A DNA stretch of 64,000 nucleotides from Demequina lignilytica (GTDB lineage Bacteria; Actinomycetota; Actinomycetes; Actinomycetales; Demequinaceae): positions 558,001 through 622,000 of the forward strand of contig NZ_JAUHPX010000001.1 in the NCBI RefSeq assembly GCF_030418305.1, in the 5' to 3' direction. Below the pieces are notes generated by a model that saw only the letters and a program-made list of their open reading frames with translations, searched no databases and was not told where the DNA came from. The position numbers were made by a program, and so were the translations under genes. Positions 9,045 to 17,264 of this stretch are shown one piece after another (position 1 is the first letter of the stretch; the number at the start of each line of letters is the position of its first letter).

Positions 9045-9055
9045 CCCTTGCCCGC

Positions 9056-9069
9056 GCCGCAGATGCGGC
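9056..9069. promoter_or_regulatory. Perfect palindrome upstream of the molybdenum operon
   Basis: GCCGCA-GA-TGCGGC lies 3 bp upstream of the presumed -10 (TAACGT, 9072-9077) of the HTH-Mop gene. The position suits an operator, possibly for the regulator itself. It could also be part of a terminator for the ATPase gene, but no T-run follows. Confidence 0.4.
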
Positions 9070-9071
9070 AG

Positions 9072-9077
9072 TAACGT
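9072..9077 (+). promoter_or_regulatory. Putative -10 box of the mod/moa operon
   Basis: TAACGT is followed by 7 nt and the ATG at 9085, consistent with leaderless transcription of the molybdenum operon. Confidence 0.4.
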
Positions 9078-9084
9078 CCGCATC

Positions 9085-9486
9085 ATGCCGGATATGAGGA
9101 TCTCCGAGGCGGCCGAGCTGCTTGGAGTGAGCGACGACACGGTGCGCCGCTGGGTGCAGGCGCAGGGCATTCCCACGTGGAAGGACGAGTCGAACCGGAC
9201 GGTGATCCCGAGCCTCGCGGTCGCCCAGCTCGCCCGCGAGTCGCGGCGGGTGGCCGAGGACGCCGGAGTGCGCCGGTCCGCGCGCAACCAGTTCGTCGGC
9301 ATCGTCACCGCCGTGACGGTCGACACCGTGATGGCGCAGGTGGAGATGCAGTGCGGGCCGCACCGCGTGGTGTCCCTCATGAGCGCGGAGGCGGTCCGCG
9401 AGCTGGGGCTCGAGCCCGGCTCCGTGGCGACCGCGGTGGTGAAGGCGACCACCGTCATCGTCGAGACGCCGGCGGCGAAGGCGTGA
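9085..9486 (+). CDS. HTH-Mop molybdate-binding regulator
   Basis: 133-aa protein. The N-terminus (MRISEAAELLGVSDDTVRRWV) is an excisionase/MerR-like helix-turn-helix at about residues 4-25. Residues about 65-130 form a Mop/TOBE domain (NQFVGIVTAVTVDTVMAQVEM, VVSLMSAEAVRELGLEPGS, VVKATTVIVE) that binds molybdate in ModE and molbindins. It is shorter than ModE and uses a different DNA-binding domain. It leads the operon and overlaps modA by 4 bases, so the inferred role is molybdate-responsive control of the operon, with the palindrome just upstream as a candidate site. Whether it represses or activates cannot be told. Confidence 0.9.
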   Translation: MPDMRISEAAELLGVSDDTVRRWVQAQGIPTWKDESNRTVIPSLAVAQLARESRRVAEDAGVRRSARNQFVGIVTAVTVDTVMAQVEMQCGPHRVVSLMSAEAVRELGLEPGSVATAVVKATTVIVETPAAKA

Positions 9487-10253
9487 GGCGGGTCGCCGGG
9501 ATCGTCGTCCTGGTGCTGCTCGTCGCGACCATCGGTGCGGTGCTGGCGGGCTCGTTCATCGACCGCGGCGAGGTGGGGCCGGCGCACGACGGCATCACGG
9601 TGTTCGCGGCGGCGTCGCTCACGGACGTGGTCGAGCAGGTGGTCGATGAGATCCACGCCGATCTGCCGTGGGCCGACATCACCGTGGCCTACGGGGGCTC
9701 GTCGGATCTGGCAGCGCAGATCCTCGAGGGCGCGCCGGCCACCATCTTCCTGTCCGCCGACGAGGCCCAGGGAGACGCCGTCGCCGACGGCTTGGGCCTG
9801 GACGAACCCGCCGCGTTCGCGACCAACACGCTCACCATCGTGGTCCCGGAGGGCAACCCGGCCGCGGTGGACGGTCTCGCGGACCTCGAGCGCGGGGACG
9901 TCACGAGCGTGATCTGCGCGCCGCAGGTCCCGTGCGGAGCCGCGACGGCGGAGCTCGCGTCCCTCGAGGGCCTGACGCTCTCCCCCGCGTCCGACGAGCA
10001 GTCGGTCACGGACGTGCTGAGCAAGGTCGCCGCAGGCCAGGCCGATGCGGGGGTGGTGTACGTGACCGACGTCGCGCGGGCGTCGGGCGTGGAGGAGGTG
10101 CCGATCGCGGGAGCGGAGCGCGTGGTGAACACGTACGTCGCGGTCGCGATCCCCGGCGACCACGATCCCTCCCTCGCCGCGCGGTTCTGGGACGACCTCG
10201 TGGGCGCCCCCGGGCGGGCGATCCTCGCGGACGCCGGGTTCGGGCTGCCGTGA
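9483..10253 (+). CDS. modA: Molybdate ABC transporter substrate-binding protein
   Basis: 256-aa periplasmic-type binding protein. GTG at 9483 overlaps the regulator's stop. An N-terminal hydrophobic stretch at about residues 6-22 is followed by the mature domain DGITVFAAASLTDVVEQVV, the typical ModA opening in which the Ser of AAASL contacts the oxyanion. YGGSSDLAAQI, PEGNPA and GVVYVTDVA are also typical. Most Gram-positive ModA proteins are lipoproteins. Here no lipobox cysteine is visible, so it may be released or held by an uncleaved anchor. It would deliver molybdate to ModBC. Confidence 0.95.
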   Translation: MRRVAGIVVLVLLVATIGAVLAGSFIDRGEVGPAHDGITVFAAASLTDVVEQVVDEIHADLPWADITVAYGGSSDLAAQILEGAPATIFLSADEAQGDAVADGLGLDEPAAFATNTLTIVVPEGNPAAVDGLADLERGDVTSVICAPQVPCGAATAELASLEGLTLSPASDEQSVTDVLSKVAAGQADAGVVYVTDVARASGVEEVPIAGAERVVNTYVAVAIPGDHDPSLAARFWDDLVGAPGRAILADAGFGLP

Positions 10254-11014
10254 CGGGTCCGCGCTGGCTCGCGCCCCTCGCCGTGCTCGGCGGGCTGCTG
10301 GTGCTGCTGCCCCTCGTGGGTCTCGCCTCGCGGGTGCCCTGGGAGGACTTCTGGTCGCTGGTGGCGTCGGACGCGTCCCTGACCGCGCTCGGGCTCTCGC
10401 TGCGCACCGCCGCGGTCGCGACCGCGCTCGTGGTCGCGCTCGGGGTGCCGCTCGGATTCGCGCTGCACCGCCTGCGAGGGCCCGTGCGTGGACTGGTGCG
10501 TGCGGTGGTGCTCGCGCCCCTGGTGCTGCCCCCCGTGGTCGGCGGCCTCGCGCTGCTGTACGCGTTCGGGCGTCGCGGCCTTCTGGGCGAGCAGCTCGGC
10601 GGGGCGATCGCGTTCTCGACGGTCGCAGTGGTGATCGCGCAGACGTTCGTGGCGATGCCCTTCATGGTCGTGAGCGTGGAGTCGGCGCTCGATGCGCGGT
10701 CGGGGCGTCACGAGGCGATGGCCGCCACGCTCGGGGCCTCACGCACCCGGACGCTGCTGGCGGTCACGCTGCCCGCTTTGGGGCCGGCGCTCGCGACGGG
10801 CGCGGTGCTGGCCTTCGCCCGGGCGCTCGGGGAGTTCGGCGCCACGCTGACCTTCGCCGGCTCGCTCGCCGGCGTGACCCGCACCGCGCCGCTCGAGATC
10901 TACCTCGCGCGGGAGACCGACCCGGCCGCGGCCGCGGCCCTGTCCCTGGTGCTCGTAGCCGTGGCGATAGCCGTGGTCGCCCTCGCCTACCGGCCGCTGA
11001 GGGGCTCACGATGA
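10250..11014 (+). CDS. modB: Molybdate ABC transporter permease
   Basis: 254-aa integral membrane protein with about five or six hydrophobic segments. The permease EAA-type loop is visible as HEAMAATLGASRTRTLLAVTLPALGPAL, followed by ALGEFGATLTFAGSL, the classic ModB signature. GTG at 10250 overlaps the modA stop by 4 bases, and its own stop overlaps the modC ATG in the same way. The three subunits are therefore translationally coupled. Confidence 0.96.
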   Translation: MTGPRWLAPLAVLGGLLVLLPLVGLASRVPWEDFWSLVASDASLTALGLSLRTAAVATALVVALGVPLGFALHRLRGPVRGLVRAVVLAPLVLPPVVGGLALLYAFGRRGLLGEQLGGAIAFSTVAVVIAQTFVAMPFMVVSVESALDARSGRHEAMAATLGASRTRTLLAVTLPALGPALATGAVLAFARALGEFGATLTFAGSLAGVTRTAPLEIYLARETDPAAAAALSLVLVAVAIAVVALAYRPLRGSR

Positions 11015-12069
11015 GCGGGCTCGACGCGCGTGTGGCCATCGCCTCCCGTGGGGTCGACGTGCGGCTCGGCGTCGCCACCGGACGCACCCTGGTCCTGCTG
11101 GGCCCGAACGGATCGGGCAAGTCCACGCTGCTCGAAGGGATCGCGGGGATCCTGCCCGGCGCCGTGGGCGAGGTCCGGCTCGACGGGGCGGCGCTGGGCG
11201 AGGCCCGCACCCGCGGGGTCGGACTGCTGTCGCAGGACGATGCGCTGTTCCCCACGATGAGCGTCCTGGGCAACGTGGCCTTCGGGCCGCGCGCCCGCGG
11301 CGCGGCCCGCCTCGAGGCCGACGCGGTCGCGCGACGCTGGCTCGACCGCGTCGGGCTCGCGGGGCTCGAGGACCGCCGGCCCGGCGCGCTCTCGGGCGGT
11401 CAGGCGCGTCGCGTCGCGATCGCTCGGGCGCTCGCCGCGGATCCGCGCGTGCTGCTCCTGGACGAGCCGTTCGCCGGCCTCGACGTGCCCGCCGCGAGCG
11501 GCGTCCGCGCGCTTGTCGCCGAGCTGCTGCGGGAGCGCACCGCGATCATCGCGACCCACGAGGTGCTGGACGCCTACGCCTTCGCCGACGACGTCGCCGT
11601 GATGGACGCGGGTCGCGTGGTCGAGCACGGAACGGCCTCCGAGGTGCTGTCGCGACCGCGGACGCCGTTCGCGGCCCGCATGGCGGCGAGGGTGCTGCTC
11701 ACCGGCGAGATGCGGGGCGGGACACTCGCCCTCGGCGGCGGGATACGCCTGCCGGTCACGGGCGGACCGGGCGCCGGCGAGGTGGCGGCGGTCGCCGTGC
11801 GGCCCGCCCAGGTCGTCGTGGGCGGCGCGGCGGATCCGCGTCTGACCTGGGTGGACGATGCGGTGGTCACCGTCGAGCCGCGCGGTGACGAGCTCCGCGT
11901 CACCGGACGGGTGGCCGCGGCGGACGTCGACGTGTCCCGCGCGGGCGAGCTCGTGGTCGGCGGACCGGTGAGGTTCGGGCTCCCGCACGGGCTGGACGCC
12001 TACCCGCTCACCGCTCCCGAGCCGCGCGCGCCAGGCGACGGCAACCCCGACGAAACACCCGCTTCGTAG
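11011..12069 (+). CDS. modC: Molybdate ABC transporter ATP-binding protein
   Basis: 352-aa ABC ATPase. Walker A GPNGSGKST is at residues 31-39, a Q-loop sits in LLSQDDALF, the signature LSGGQ is at about 127-131, and Walker B (VLLLDEPFAGLD) and the switch histidine (ATHEVLDAY) follow. The last third holds a TOBE-like region (VAVRPAQVVV, VEPRGDELRV) typical of ModC. The stop codon TAG forms part of the putative -10 hexamer (TAGACT) of the next gene. Confidence 0.96.
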   Translation: MSGLDARVAIASRGVDVRLGVATGRTLVLLGPNGSGKSTLLEGIAGILPGAVGEVRLDGAALGEARTRGVGLLSQDDALFPTMSVLGNVAFGPRARGAARLEADAVARRWLDRVGLAGLEDRRPGALSGGQARRVAIARALAADPRVLLLDEPFAGLDVPAASGVRALVAELLRERTAIIATHEVLDAYAFADDVAVMDAGRVVEHGTASEVLSRPRTPFAARMAARVLLTGEMRGGTLALGGGIRLPVTGGPGAGEVAAVAVRPAQVVVGGAADPRLTWVDDAVVTVEPRGDELRVTGRVAAADVDVSRAGELVVGGPVRFGLPHGLDAYPLTAPEPRAPGDGNPDETPAS

Positions 12070-12072
12070 ACT
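12067..12072 (+). promoter_or_regulatory. Putative internal -10 box overlapping the modC stop
   Basis: TAGACT begins with the modC stop codon TAG. Seven nt separate it from the mogA ATG at 12080, so the moa genes may also be transcribed from an internal leaderless promoter. Confidence 0.4.
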
Positions 12073-12079
12073 CGGGTCC

Positions 12080-12571
12080 ATGTCCCCGGATCTCGCCGGC
12101 GTCCCCGCGCACGTGATCACCGTCTCCGATCGGAGCGCGGCGGGCGCACGTCCGGACGCATCGGGCCCGATCCTCGTCCAGGCCCTGATGACGCTCGGCG
12201 CGCAGGTGACCGCGCGCATCGTGCCGGACGGGATCGACAGCGTGAGGGGCGCGATCCGGGCGGCGGTCGAGGCCGGCGCCCGCGCCGTGGTGACCACGGG
12301 CGGCACCGGGCTCGCCCCGCGCGACCTCACGCCGGAGGCGACGGCGCCGCTTCTTGCCCGACCGCTGCCCGGGGTGGCCGAGCGCCTGCGCGCGGTCGAC
12401 GCCGAGGCCGTGCCGACCGCGGCGCTGTCGCGCGGGCTCGCGGGGGTGACCGAGGAGGGCGTCGTGGTCGTCAACGTCGCGGGCTCGACGGGCGCGGCCC
12501 GATCGGCCGCCGTGGTGCTCGGGGCCGTGCTCCCCCACGCGCTCGCCCAGCTGGCGGGAGGGGACCACTGA
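12080..12571 (+). CDS. Molybdopterin adenylyltransferase-type protein (MogA/MoaB family)
   Basis: 163-aa protein of the MoCF_biosynth fold. It opens AHVITVSDRSAAGARPDASGP and contains VTTGGTGLAPRDLTPEAT, the pterin-binding motif of MogA/MoaB. It adenylylates molybdopterin before molybdate insertion by MoeA, which is encoded in the opposite-strand cluster. The length is normal. The stop overlaps the moaE ATG by one base. MogA and MoaB cannot be told apart by eye. Confidence 0.94.
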   Translation: MSPDLAGVPAHVITVSDRSAAGARPDASGPILVQALMTLGAQVTARIVPDGIDSVRGAIRAAVEAGARAVVTTGGTGLAPRDLTPEATAPLLARPLPGVAERLRAVDAEAVPTAALSRGLAGVTEEGVVVVNVAGSTGAARSAAVVLGAVLPHALAQLAGGDH

Positions 12572-12990
12572 TGCCCGCGCTTGCGGCGGTCACCGCATCG
12601 TCCCTGTCGCTCGACGCGCATGTCGCGGCGGTCTCCTCGCCGCGCCACGGCGCGGTGGCGACGTTCGTCGGCATGGTGCGCGATCACGACCCCAGCGTTG
12701 TGGGTGAGGTGACTCACTTGGAATATTCGGCGCATCCGGATGCGGAGGCGGTGCTGGCGCGGATCGTCGCCGAGGTGGAGGACGCGTACGGCGCGGTGCT
12801 CGCCGTCACGCACCGGGTCGGGCTGCTCGGCGTGGGCGACGTCGCGATCGTCGGTGCCGCCGGCGCCGGGCACCGCGCGCAGGCCTTCGAGGCGTGCCGC
12901 GAGGCAGTGGAGCGAGTGAAGGCGGAGGTGCCGATCTGGAAGCGCGAGATCCTGGCGGACGGCAGCCACACGTGGGTGGGTCTGCGATGA
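12571..12990 (+). CDS. moaE: Molybdopterin synthase large subunit
   Basis: 139-aa MoaE. Conserved segments are GAVATFVGMVRDHD, LEYSAHPDAEAVL, HRVGLLGVGDVAIVGAAGAGHRAQAFEACREAVERVKAEVPIWKRE, and the active-site lysine is in the IWKRE segment. It transfers sulfur from the C-terminal thiocarboxylate of MoaD to cPMP. Its partner moaD lies in the minus-strand cluster at 17001-17264, not next to it as is usual. The stop overlaps the moaA start. Confidence 0.96.
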   Translation: MPALAAVTASSLSLDAHVAAVSSPRHGAVATFVGMVRDHDPSVVGEVTHLEYSAHPDAEAVLARIVAEVEDAYGAVLAVTHRVGLLGVGDVAIVGAAGAGHRAQAFEACREAVERVKAEVPIWKREILADGSHTWVGLR

Positions 12991-13982
12991 GCGGGCTTGT
13001 CGACGGCTTCGGGCGCGTGCACCGCGACCTGCGGATCTCGCTGACCGACCGCTGCTCCCTGCGGTGCACGTACTGCATGCCCGCCGACGGGGTGCCGTGG
13101 CTGCAGAAGGACTCGCTGCTCAGCACCGAGGAGCTGGTGAGGCTCGCGTCGGTGGCGGTCGGGCTCGGCGTGACCGAGATCCGCCTGACCGGCGGGGAGC
13201 CGCTGCTGCGCCCGGACGTGGTCGACGTGGTCGGGCGGCTGGCGTCGCTGACGGGACCCGCCGGGCCGGTGGAGCTGTCCCTCACCACGAACGCCCTGCG
13301 GCTGCCCGCGCTGGCCGCGCCGCTGGTCGACGCCGGCCTGCGCCGCGTGAACATCTCGCTCGACACCCTGCGTCGCGATCGCTTCCTCGAGCTGACGCGG
13401 CGCGACCGGCTCGTCGACACGCTCGCGGGCATCGCGGCGGCCGACGCCGCCGGCCTGTCCCCGATCAAGATCAACGCCGTCGCGATGCGGGGGGTGAACG
13501 ACGACGAGATCGTCGACCTCACCGCCTACGCCGCCGACCGCGGCTATCAGATGCGGTTCATCGAGCAGATGCCCCTCGACGCGGGCCACACGTGGGACCG
13601 CGCGTCGATGGTGACGCGTGAGGAGATCCTCGACGCCCTCGGCGACCGGTGGTCGCTCTCCCCCGCAGACGCCGATCCTCACGCGCCCGCCCGCCTGTTC
13701 TCGCTCGACGGCGGGCCCGCGACGGTCGGCGTGATCGCGTCGGTGACGCGACCGTTCTGCGGGACCTGCGACCGCATCCGCCTCACGGCCGACGGGCAGA
13801 TCCGTAACTGCCTGTTCGCGCGCGAGGAGTCGGACCTGCGGGCGCTGCTGCGGTCCGGGGCGGACGATGCGGCGCTGGCCGACGCCATGCAGGCCGCGCT
13901 GCGGCTCAAGAAGGCCGGGCATGGGATCGACGACCCCGGCTTCCTCCAGCCGGACCGCCCGATGAGCGCGATCGGCGGCTAG
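12987..13982 (+). CDS. moaA: GTP 3',8-cyclase
   Basis: 331-aa radical SAM enzyme for the first step of Moco synthesis. The N-terminal SAM cluster motif is C23-x3-C27-x2-C30 (CSLRCTYC). The second cluster is in the C-terminal CGTCDRIRLTADGQIRNCLF segment. The protein ends in the Gly-Gly tail required in MoaA. ATG at 12987 was chosen for the 4-base overlap with moaE and the fit to the family N-terminus (GRVHRDLRISLTDRC). The downstream neighbour is convergent, so this is the last gene of the operon. Confidence 0.97.
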   Translation: MSGLVDGFGRVHRDLRISLTDRCSLRCTYCMPADGVPWLQKDSLLSTEELVRLASVAVGLGVTEIRLTGGEPLLRPDVVDVVGRLASLTGPAGPVELSLTTNALRLPALAAPLVDAGLRRVNISLDTLRRDRFLELTRRDRLVDTLAGIAAADAAGLSPIKINAVAMRGVNDDEIVDLTAYAADRGYQMRFIEQMPLDAGHTWDRASMVTREEILDALGDRWSLSPADADPHAPARLFSLDGGPATVGVIASVTRPFCGTCDRIRLTADGQIRNCLFAREESDLRALLRSGADDAALADAMQAALRLKKAGHGIDDPGFLQPDRPMSAIGG

Positions 13983-13987
13983 CGGCC

Positions 13988-15205
13988 TCAGGTTCTCGCC
14001 GCGGCCTCGTCCGTCGCCGGCTCGACCACCGCATCGTCCCCGCCCCGCGTCTCCCTCGGCGTGCCGTGGGTGAACTGGCTGGCCCGCTCCTCGGCGGAGG
14101 CGCTGCCGGTGAACAGGCCGGACTCCCCCGCCTGCTCCGCGGCCTGCCGGGCGCCTCGGCGACCGGGACGACCGGCCGCCTGCTCCGTGACCAGGACGCG
14201 CTGGGCGGGGGCAGCGTCGGGCATCACGCTCTGGATCCAGAGGACCATCGCCTCGCGCACGAAGCACCGCAGGTCGTACAGGGTGGGCGCGTCGTGGGCG
14301 GTGACCAGGATGCGGACGCGGACGTAGCCCTGGGTGGCCTCCGTGACCTGCAGGACGGACGCGCGGCCGTCGTAGAGGGGCGTCTCCGTCAGGACCTGCT
14401 CGAGGTGCTCGCGCATCCGCTGCGGGGACACGCGCCAGTCCAGGTCGAACTCGACGGAGCCGAGCAGCTCGGAGCCCTGGCGGGTCCAGTTCTCGTACGG
14501 CGTGGTGGTGAAGTAGGTGCAGGGCAGGACCAGGCGGCGGTCGTCCCACAGGTCGAGCACCACATAGCTCAGGGTGATCTCGCCCACGCGACCCCACTCG
14601 CCCTGGGCCACGATCACGTCGTCGACACGCAGCGCGTCGCTGAAGACCAGCTGGATCCCCGCGAACATGTTGCCCAGCACCGACTGCGCCGCGAGGCCCG
14701 CGACGATCGAGGCGATGCCCGCGGACGCGAGGACGCTCGCCCCGAGCGCGCGCACCTCGTCGAACGTGAAGAGCGACGCTCCGACCGCGATGACGACGAT
14801 CAGGGCGATCGCGAGGCGCTTGACGATCAGGGTCTGGGTGCGCAGCCGCCGGGCGAGACGGTTGTCGGGCACGTCGATCCGGTTGTGCTCGAGCGCCAGA
14901 TCGGCGAGGAAGCGCACGAAGCCGATGAGCAGCCACGCGAGGGTGGCGATCACCGCGATGGTGAAGATCCGCATGACGGCGGCCCACCAGTCGATGCCCT
15001 GGAGCGGCGCGCGCACCCCGATCCACAGGCCGAGCAGGATGCTCAGCATCCAGAAGGGTCGACGCGCATGGACCATCAGGGAGCGCGCCCAGGCCGTGCG
15101 CTTGGCGATGAGGCGCATGACGGTCTCGACCGCGAGGGCGACGAGCACCGCCACTCCCAGCCCGACGCCCGCGGCGACTCCGAATCCGAACCAGTCCTCG
15201 AGCAT
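13988..15205 (-). CDS. MscS-family mechanosensitive ion channel
   Basis: 405-aa membrane protein. There are about four hydrophobic segments, the last being the pore-lining helix GASVLASAGIASIVAGLAAQSVLGNMFAGIQLVFSD with the small-residue packing typical of MscS TM3. The cytoplasmic beta domain follows (DVIVAQGEWGRVGEITLSYVVLDLWDDRRLVLPCTYF). The C-terminal 70 residues are polar and low in order. It would act in osmotic down-shock release. A strong ribosome-binding site (GAGAGGAGAG) precedes the ATG at 15205. It converges on moaA with a 5-bp gap and is unrelated to the molybdenum genes on both sides. Confidence 0.93.
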   Translation of the reverse strand: MLEDWFGFGVAAGVGLGVAVLVALAVETVMRLIAKRTAWARSLMVHARRPFWMLSILLGLWIGVRAPLQGIDWWAAVMRIFTIAVIATLAWLLIGFVRFLADLALEHNRIDVPDNRLARRLRTQTLIVKRLAIALIVVIAVGASLFTFDEVRALGASVLASAGIASIVAGLAAQSVLGNMFAGIQLVFSDALRVDDVIVAQGEWGRVGEITLSYVVLDLWDDRRLVLPCTYFTTTPYENWTRQGSELLGSVEFDLDWRVSPQRMREHLEQVLTETPLYDGRASVLQVTEATQGYVRVRILVTAHDAPTLYDLRCFVREAMVLWIQSVMPDAAPAQRVLVTEQAAGRPGRRGARQAAEQAGESGLFTGSASAEERASQFTHGTPRETRGGDDAVVEPATDEAAART

Positions 15206-15323
15206 GTCTCTCCTCTCGGGGTGGAGGTGGGATCTCGACCGTACGTGAGGGGTGTTTCAGGCGTGTGACCGCCGGCCACCGCGACCGATGTCCCCAGGCA
15301 CGATCGGAACGCCCACAATTCAC

Positions 15324-15336
15324 ATGTCTACCAGGG
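15324..15336 (+). repeat. 13-bp sequence shared with 31750-31762
   Basis: ATGTCTACCAGGG here, 47 bp before the DUF222-HNH start, is repeated exactly at 31750-31762 in the narK upstream region. Both copies are followed by GATGAT a few bases later. The inner part TCTACC-AG-GGTGGA is a near palindrome. The function is unknown. Confidence 0.5.
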
Positions 15337-15382
15337 TGGATGATCCGTCGGCGATGTCAGACGGTGGTGATCTGATGGTGTC

Positions 15383-16960
15383 ATGAGCCTCTCGACCTCT
15401 CGATTCGCCTCCGGCGTCAGCGGCGTGCTGACGTTGGACGGGGTCGACGTGCGCGACCTCGCGGGAGGAGAGCTCGTGAGCGCGAACAGGACATTCGCCG
15501 AGGTGTTCGTCGAGCTCAAGAGGCTCTATGCCCCCGTCGCGGCTCAGATCGCCGCTCGGTCCGCGCCGGGAGCAGGAGGGCTGGCCCGGAGTCAGGGCTT
15601 CGGCTCGCCGGAGCAGATGGTCGCGGCCGGCCTCGGCGGCACGCTCGCCGAGGCTCGGATGCTCATCGAGGCCGGACGCACCGTCCTGGACGCGGAGCCC
15701 GAGAATGACGATGACGACGAGGATTCAGGCGGCGAGGACGCGCCCTCGTACGACGACGAGGAGCTCGAGGAGGCCGAGCGCGAGCGGCAGCGCCTGGAGA
15801 CGGAGCGACGCGAGGCCGAACGCGAGCGGGCGCGCGAGGAGCGCGCGCGTGCTCGCGAGGCAGCACGGCGAGCCGCGCTGACACCGCTGGCACGCGCGCT
15901 CGAGGACGGCGAGATCACGGCGGACGCCGCGGCGGTGATCCGCACGACCCTCGAGGGGCTGATCGCGGACACGGACGACCTGCGGGCACGCAAGGCCGAC
16001 GTCGAGGCGACCCTCGTGCGTCGCGCCCTGCGATCGAACCTCGGACGGCTCCGCAGCGCGTGCGACCGTGCTGCGGCCGGCTTCGACGCGGCGCAGACGC
16101 ACGCCCGCGCGACGCGGCTGTTCGAGGGACGCGGGGTGTTCTTCACCCCGCAGGCCGACGGCTCCGTCCGCCTGTCGGGCTCGCTGGACCCCTCCACCGC
16201 GGCCGGCGTGATGGCATTCTGCACGGCCTACGTCACCCGCGAGTTCCGCGCCGCGCGCGACCTGGACATCCCGGAGACGCGAACTGCCCCGCAGATGCGA
16301 GCCGATGCGCTCGCGCTGATGGCGGAGCACCTGATCGGCTGCACGGCGGCGCCCACCGGGGTCACCACCACGATCCTGGTCGAGGTCGATCTCGACAGCC
16401 TGGTCGCGCGCGCCGGGCTCGCGACCAACCACACCACCGGCACCACCATGGACGCCGGGCACCTGCGGCGGTGGTGTGCGGAGACGGGGGTCATCCCCGC
16501 CGTCCTGGGCGGCCCGTCGCAGCCTCTCGATCTCGGCCGGGCACAGCGCCTGGCATCGCCTGCGCAGAAGCTCGCGCTCGTCGCGCGCGACGGCGCCTGC
16601 GTCTGGTGCGGAGCGCCGCCGGCCTGGTGCGATGCCCACCACCTTCGTCACTGGTCGGACGGCGGCGGCACCGATCTCGACAACATGGCGCTGCTCTGCC
16701 GGTCCTGCCACACGCGCATCCACACCACGGACTGGACCATCACGCGCCGTCACGGCAGGACATGGATCATCCCACCGGCGCACGTCGACCCGGATCGCAC
16801 GCCGATGCCGGCCGCCCGCGAGCGCACCGGGACCGACGGGAACAGACCGGGAGCACCCCCGCCCGCCGCCTCGACGCAGGACGCCGATGCCCCGCCGGGC
16901 GGTGACGGGGCACCTGAAGAAGAGAGATCACCCAGCGATGGAGGCGCCCACCTCTTCTAG
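15383..16960 (+). CDS. DUF222 and HNH endonuclease domain protein (13E12-repeat family)
   Basis: 525-aa protein. Residues about 1-380 are DUF222-like (LVSANRTFAEVFVELKRL, VRLSGSLDPSTAAGVMAF, PQMRADALALMAEH). A strongly acidic stretch (ENDDDDEDSGGED) and a long Arg/Glu-rich, probably coiled-coil insert lie at about 115-175. A C-terminal HNH motif starts at the CVWC pair (C406, C409), continues with DAHHLRHWSDGGGTDLDNMALLC and ends RSCHTRIH. The tail is disordered. This family is multicopy in actinobacteria and was first noted in the mycobacterial REP13E12 elements. It is presumably a nuclease, with unknown biology. It sits alone between two molybdenum clusters, and no inverted repeats or target duplication were found around it. 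Confidence 0.92.
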   Translation: MSLSTSRFASGVSGVLTLDGVDVRDLAGGELVSANRTFAEVFVELKRLYAPVAAQIAARSAPGAGGLARSQGFGSPEQMVAAGLGGTLAEARMLIEAGRTVLDAEPENDDDDEDSGGEDAPSYDDEELEEAERERQRLETERREAERERAREERARAREAARRAALTPLARALEDGEITADAAAVIRTTLEGLIADTDDLRARKADVEATLVRRALRSNLGRLRSACDRAAAGFDAAQTHARATRLFEGRGVFFTPQADGSVRLSGSLDPSTAAGVMAFCTAYVTREFRAARDLDIPETRTAPQMRADALALMAEHLIGCTAAPTGVTTTILVEVDLDSLVARAGLATNHTTGTTMDAGHLRRWCAETGVIPAVLGGPSQPLDLGRAQRLASPAQKLALVARDGACVWCGAPPAWCDAHHLRHWSDGGGTDLDNMALLCRSCHTRIHTTDWTITRRHGRTWIIPPAHVDPDRTPMPAARERTGTDGNRPGAPPPAASTQDADAPPGGDGAPEEERSPSDGGAHLF

Positions 16961-17000
16961 CCGCGATGGCCCGTCCATGCCCGGAACGGAGGCGACGAGG

Positions 17001-17264
17001 TCAGCCGCCCGCGAAGGGAGGGAGCACATCGACGGTCGCGCCCGGTTCGATCACGGCGCCCTCCTCGAGGCGCCCACCCCCGCTCATCATCGAGCACTGG
17101 GTGAGCACCCGCTCGAGCTCGGCGCCGTAGCGGTCGGCGAGCGCGGCGCGCAGGTCGGCGACCGTGCCGGCCTCGGCGAGGGTCTGGTCCTCGCCCGCCG
17201 CCTCCGCCGCGCCGGCGAAGAAGCGCACGGTGACGCTCCCACGGACCGTGGCCGAGGGGATCAT
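17001..17264 (-). CDS. moaD: Molybdopterin synthase sulfur carrier subunit
   Basis: 87-aa ubiquitin-fold protein ending in the diagnostic Gly-Gly (DVLPPFAGG), which is adenylylated and thiocarboxylated. VTVRFFAGAAEAAG and TVADLRAALADRYG are typical of MoaD. ATG at 17264 overlaps the stop of the DUF6457 gene by 4 bases. It is the last gene of the long nitrate/Moco run. Its partner MoaE is encoded on the other strand 4 kb away. Confidence 0.94.
   Translation of the reverse strand: MIPSATVRGSVTVRFFAGAAEAAGEDQTLAEAGTVADLRAALADRYGAELERVLTQCSMMSGGGRLEEGAVIEPGATVDVLPPFAGG

Noticed and set aside
9045-9084. Possible Moco riboswitch ahead of the molybdenum operon
   Set aside because: The gap is only 40 bp and the gene seems leaderless, so there is no room for the aptamer.
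15206-17000. DUF222-HNH gene as part of a complete insertion sequence or REP13E12-like mobile element
   Set aside because: No terminal inverted repeats, target-site duplication, integrase or tRNA junction could be found around it.
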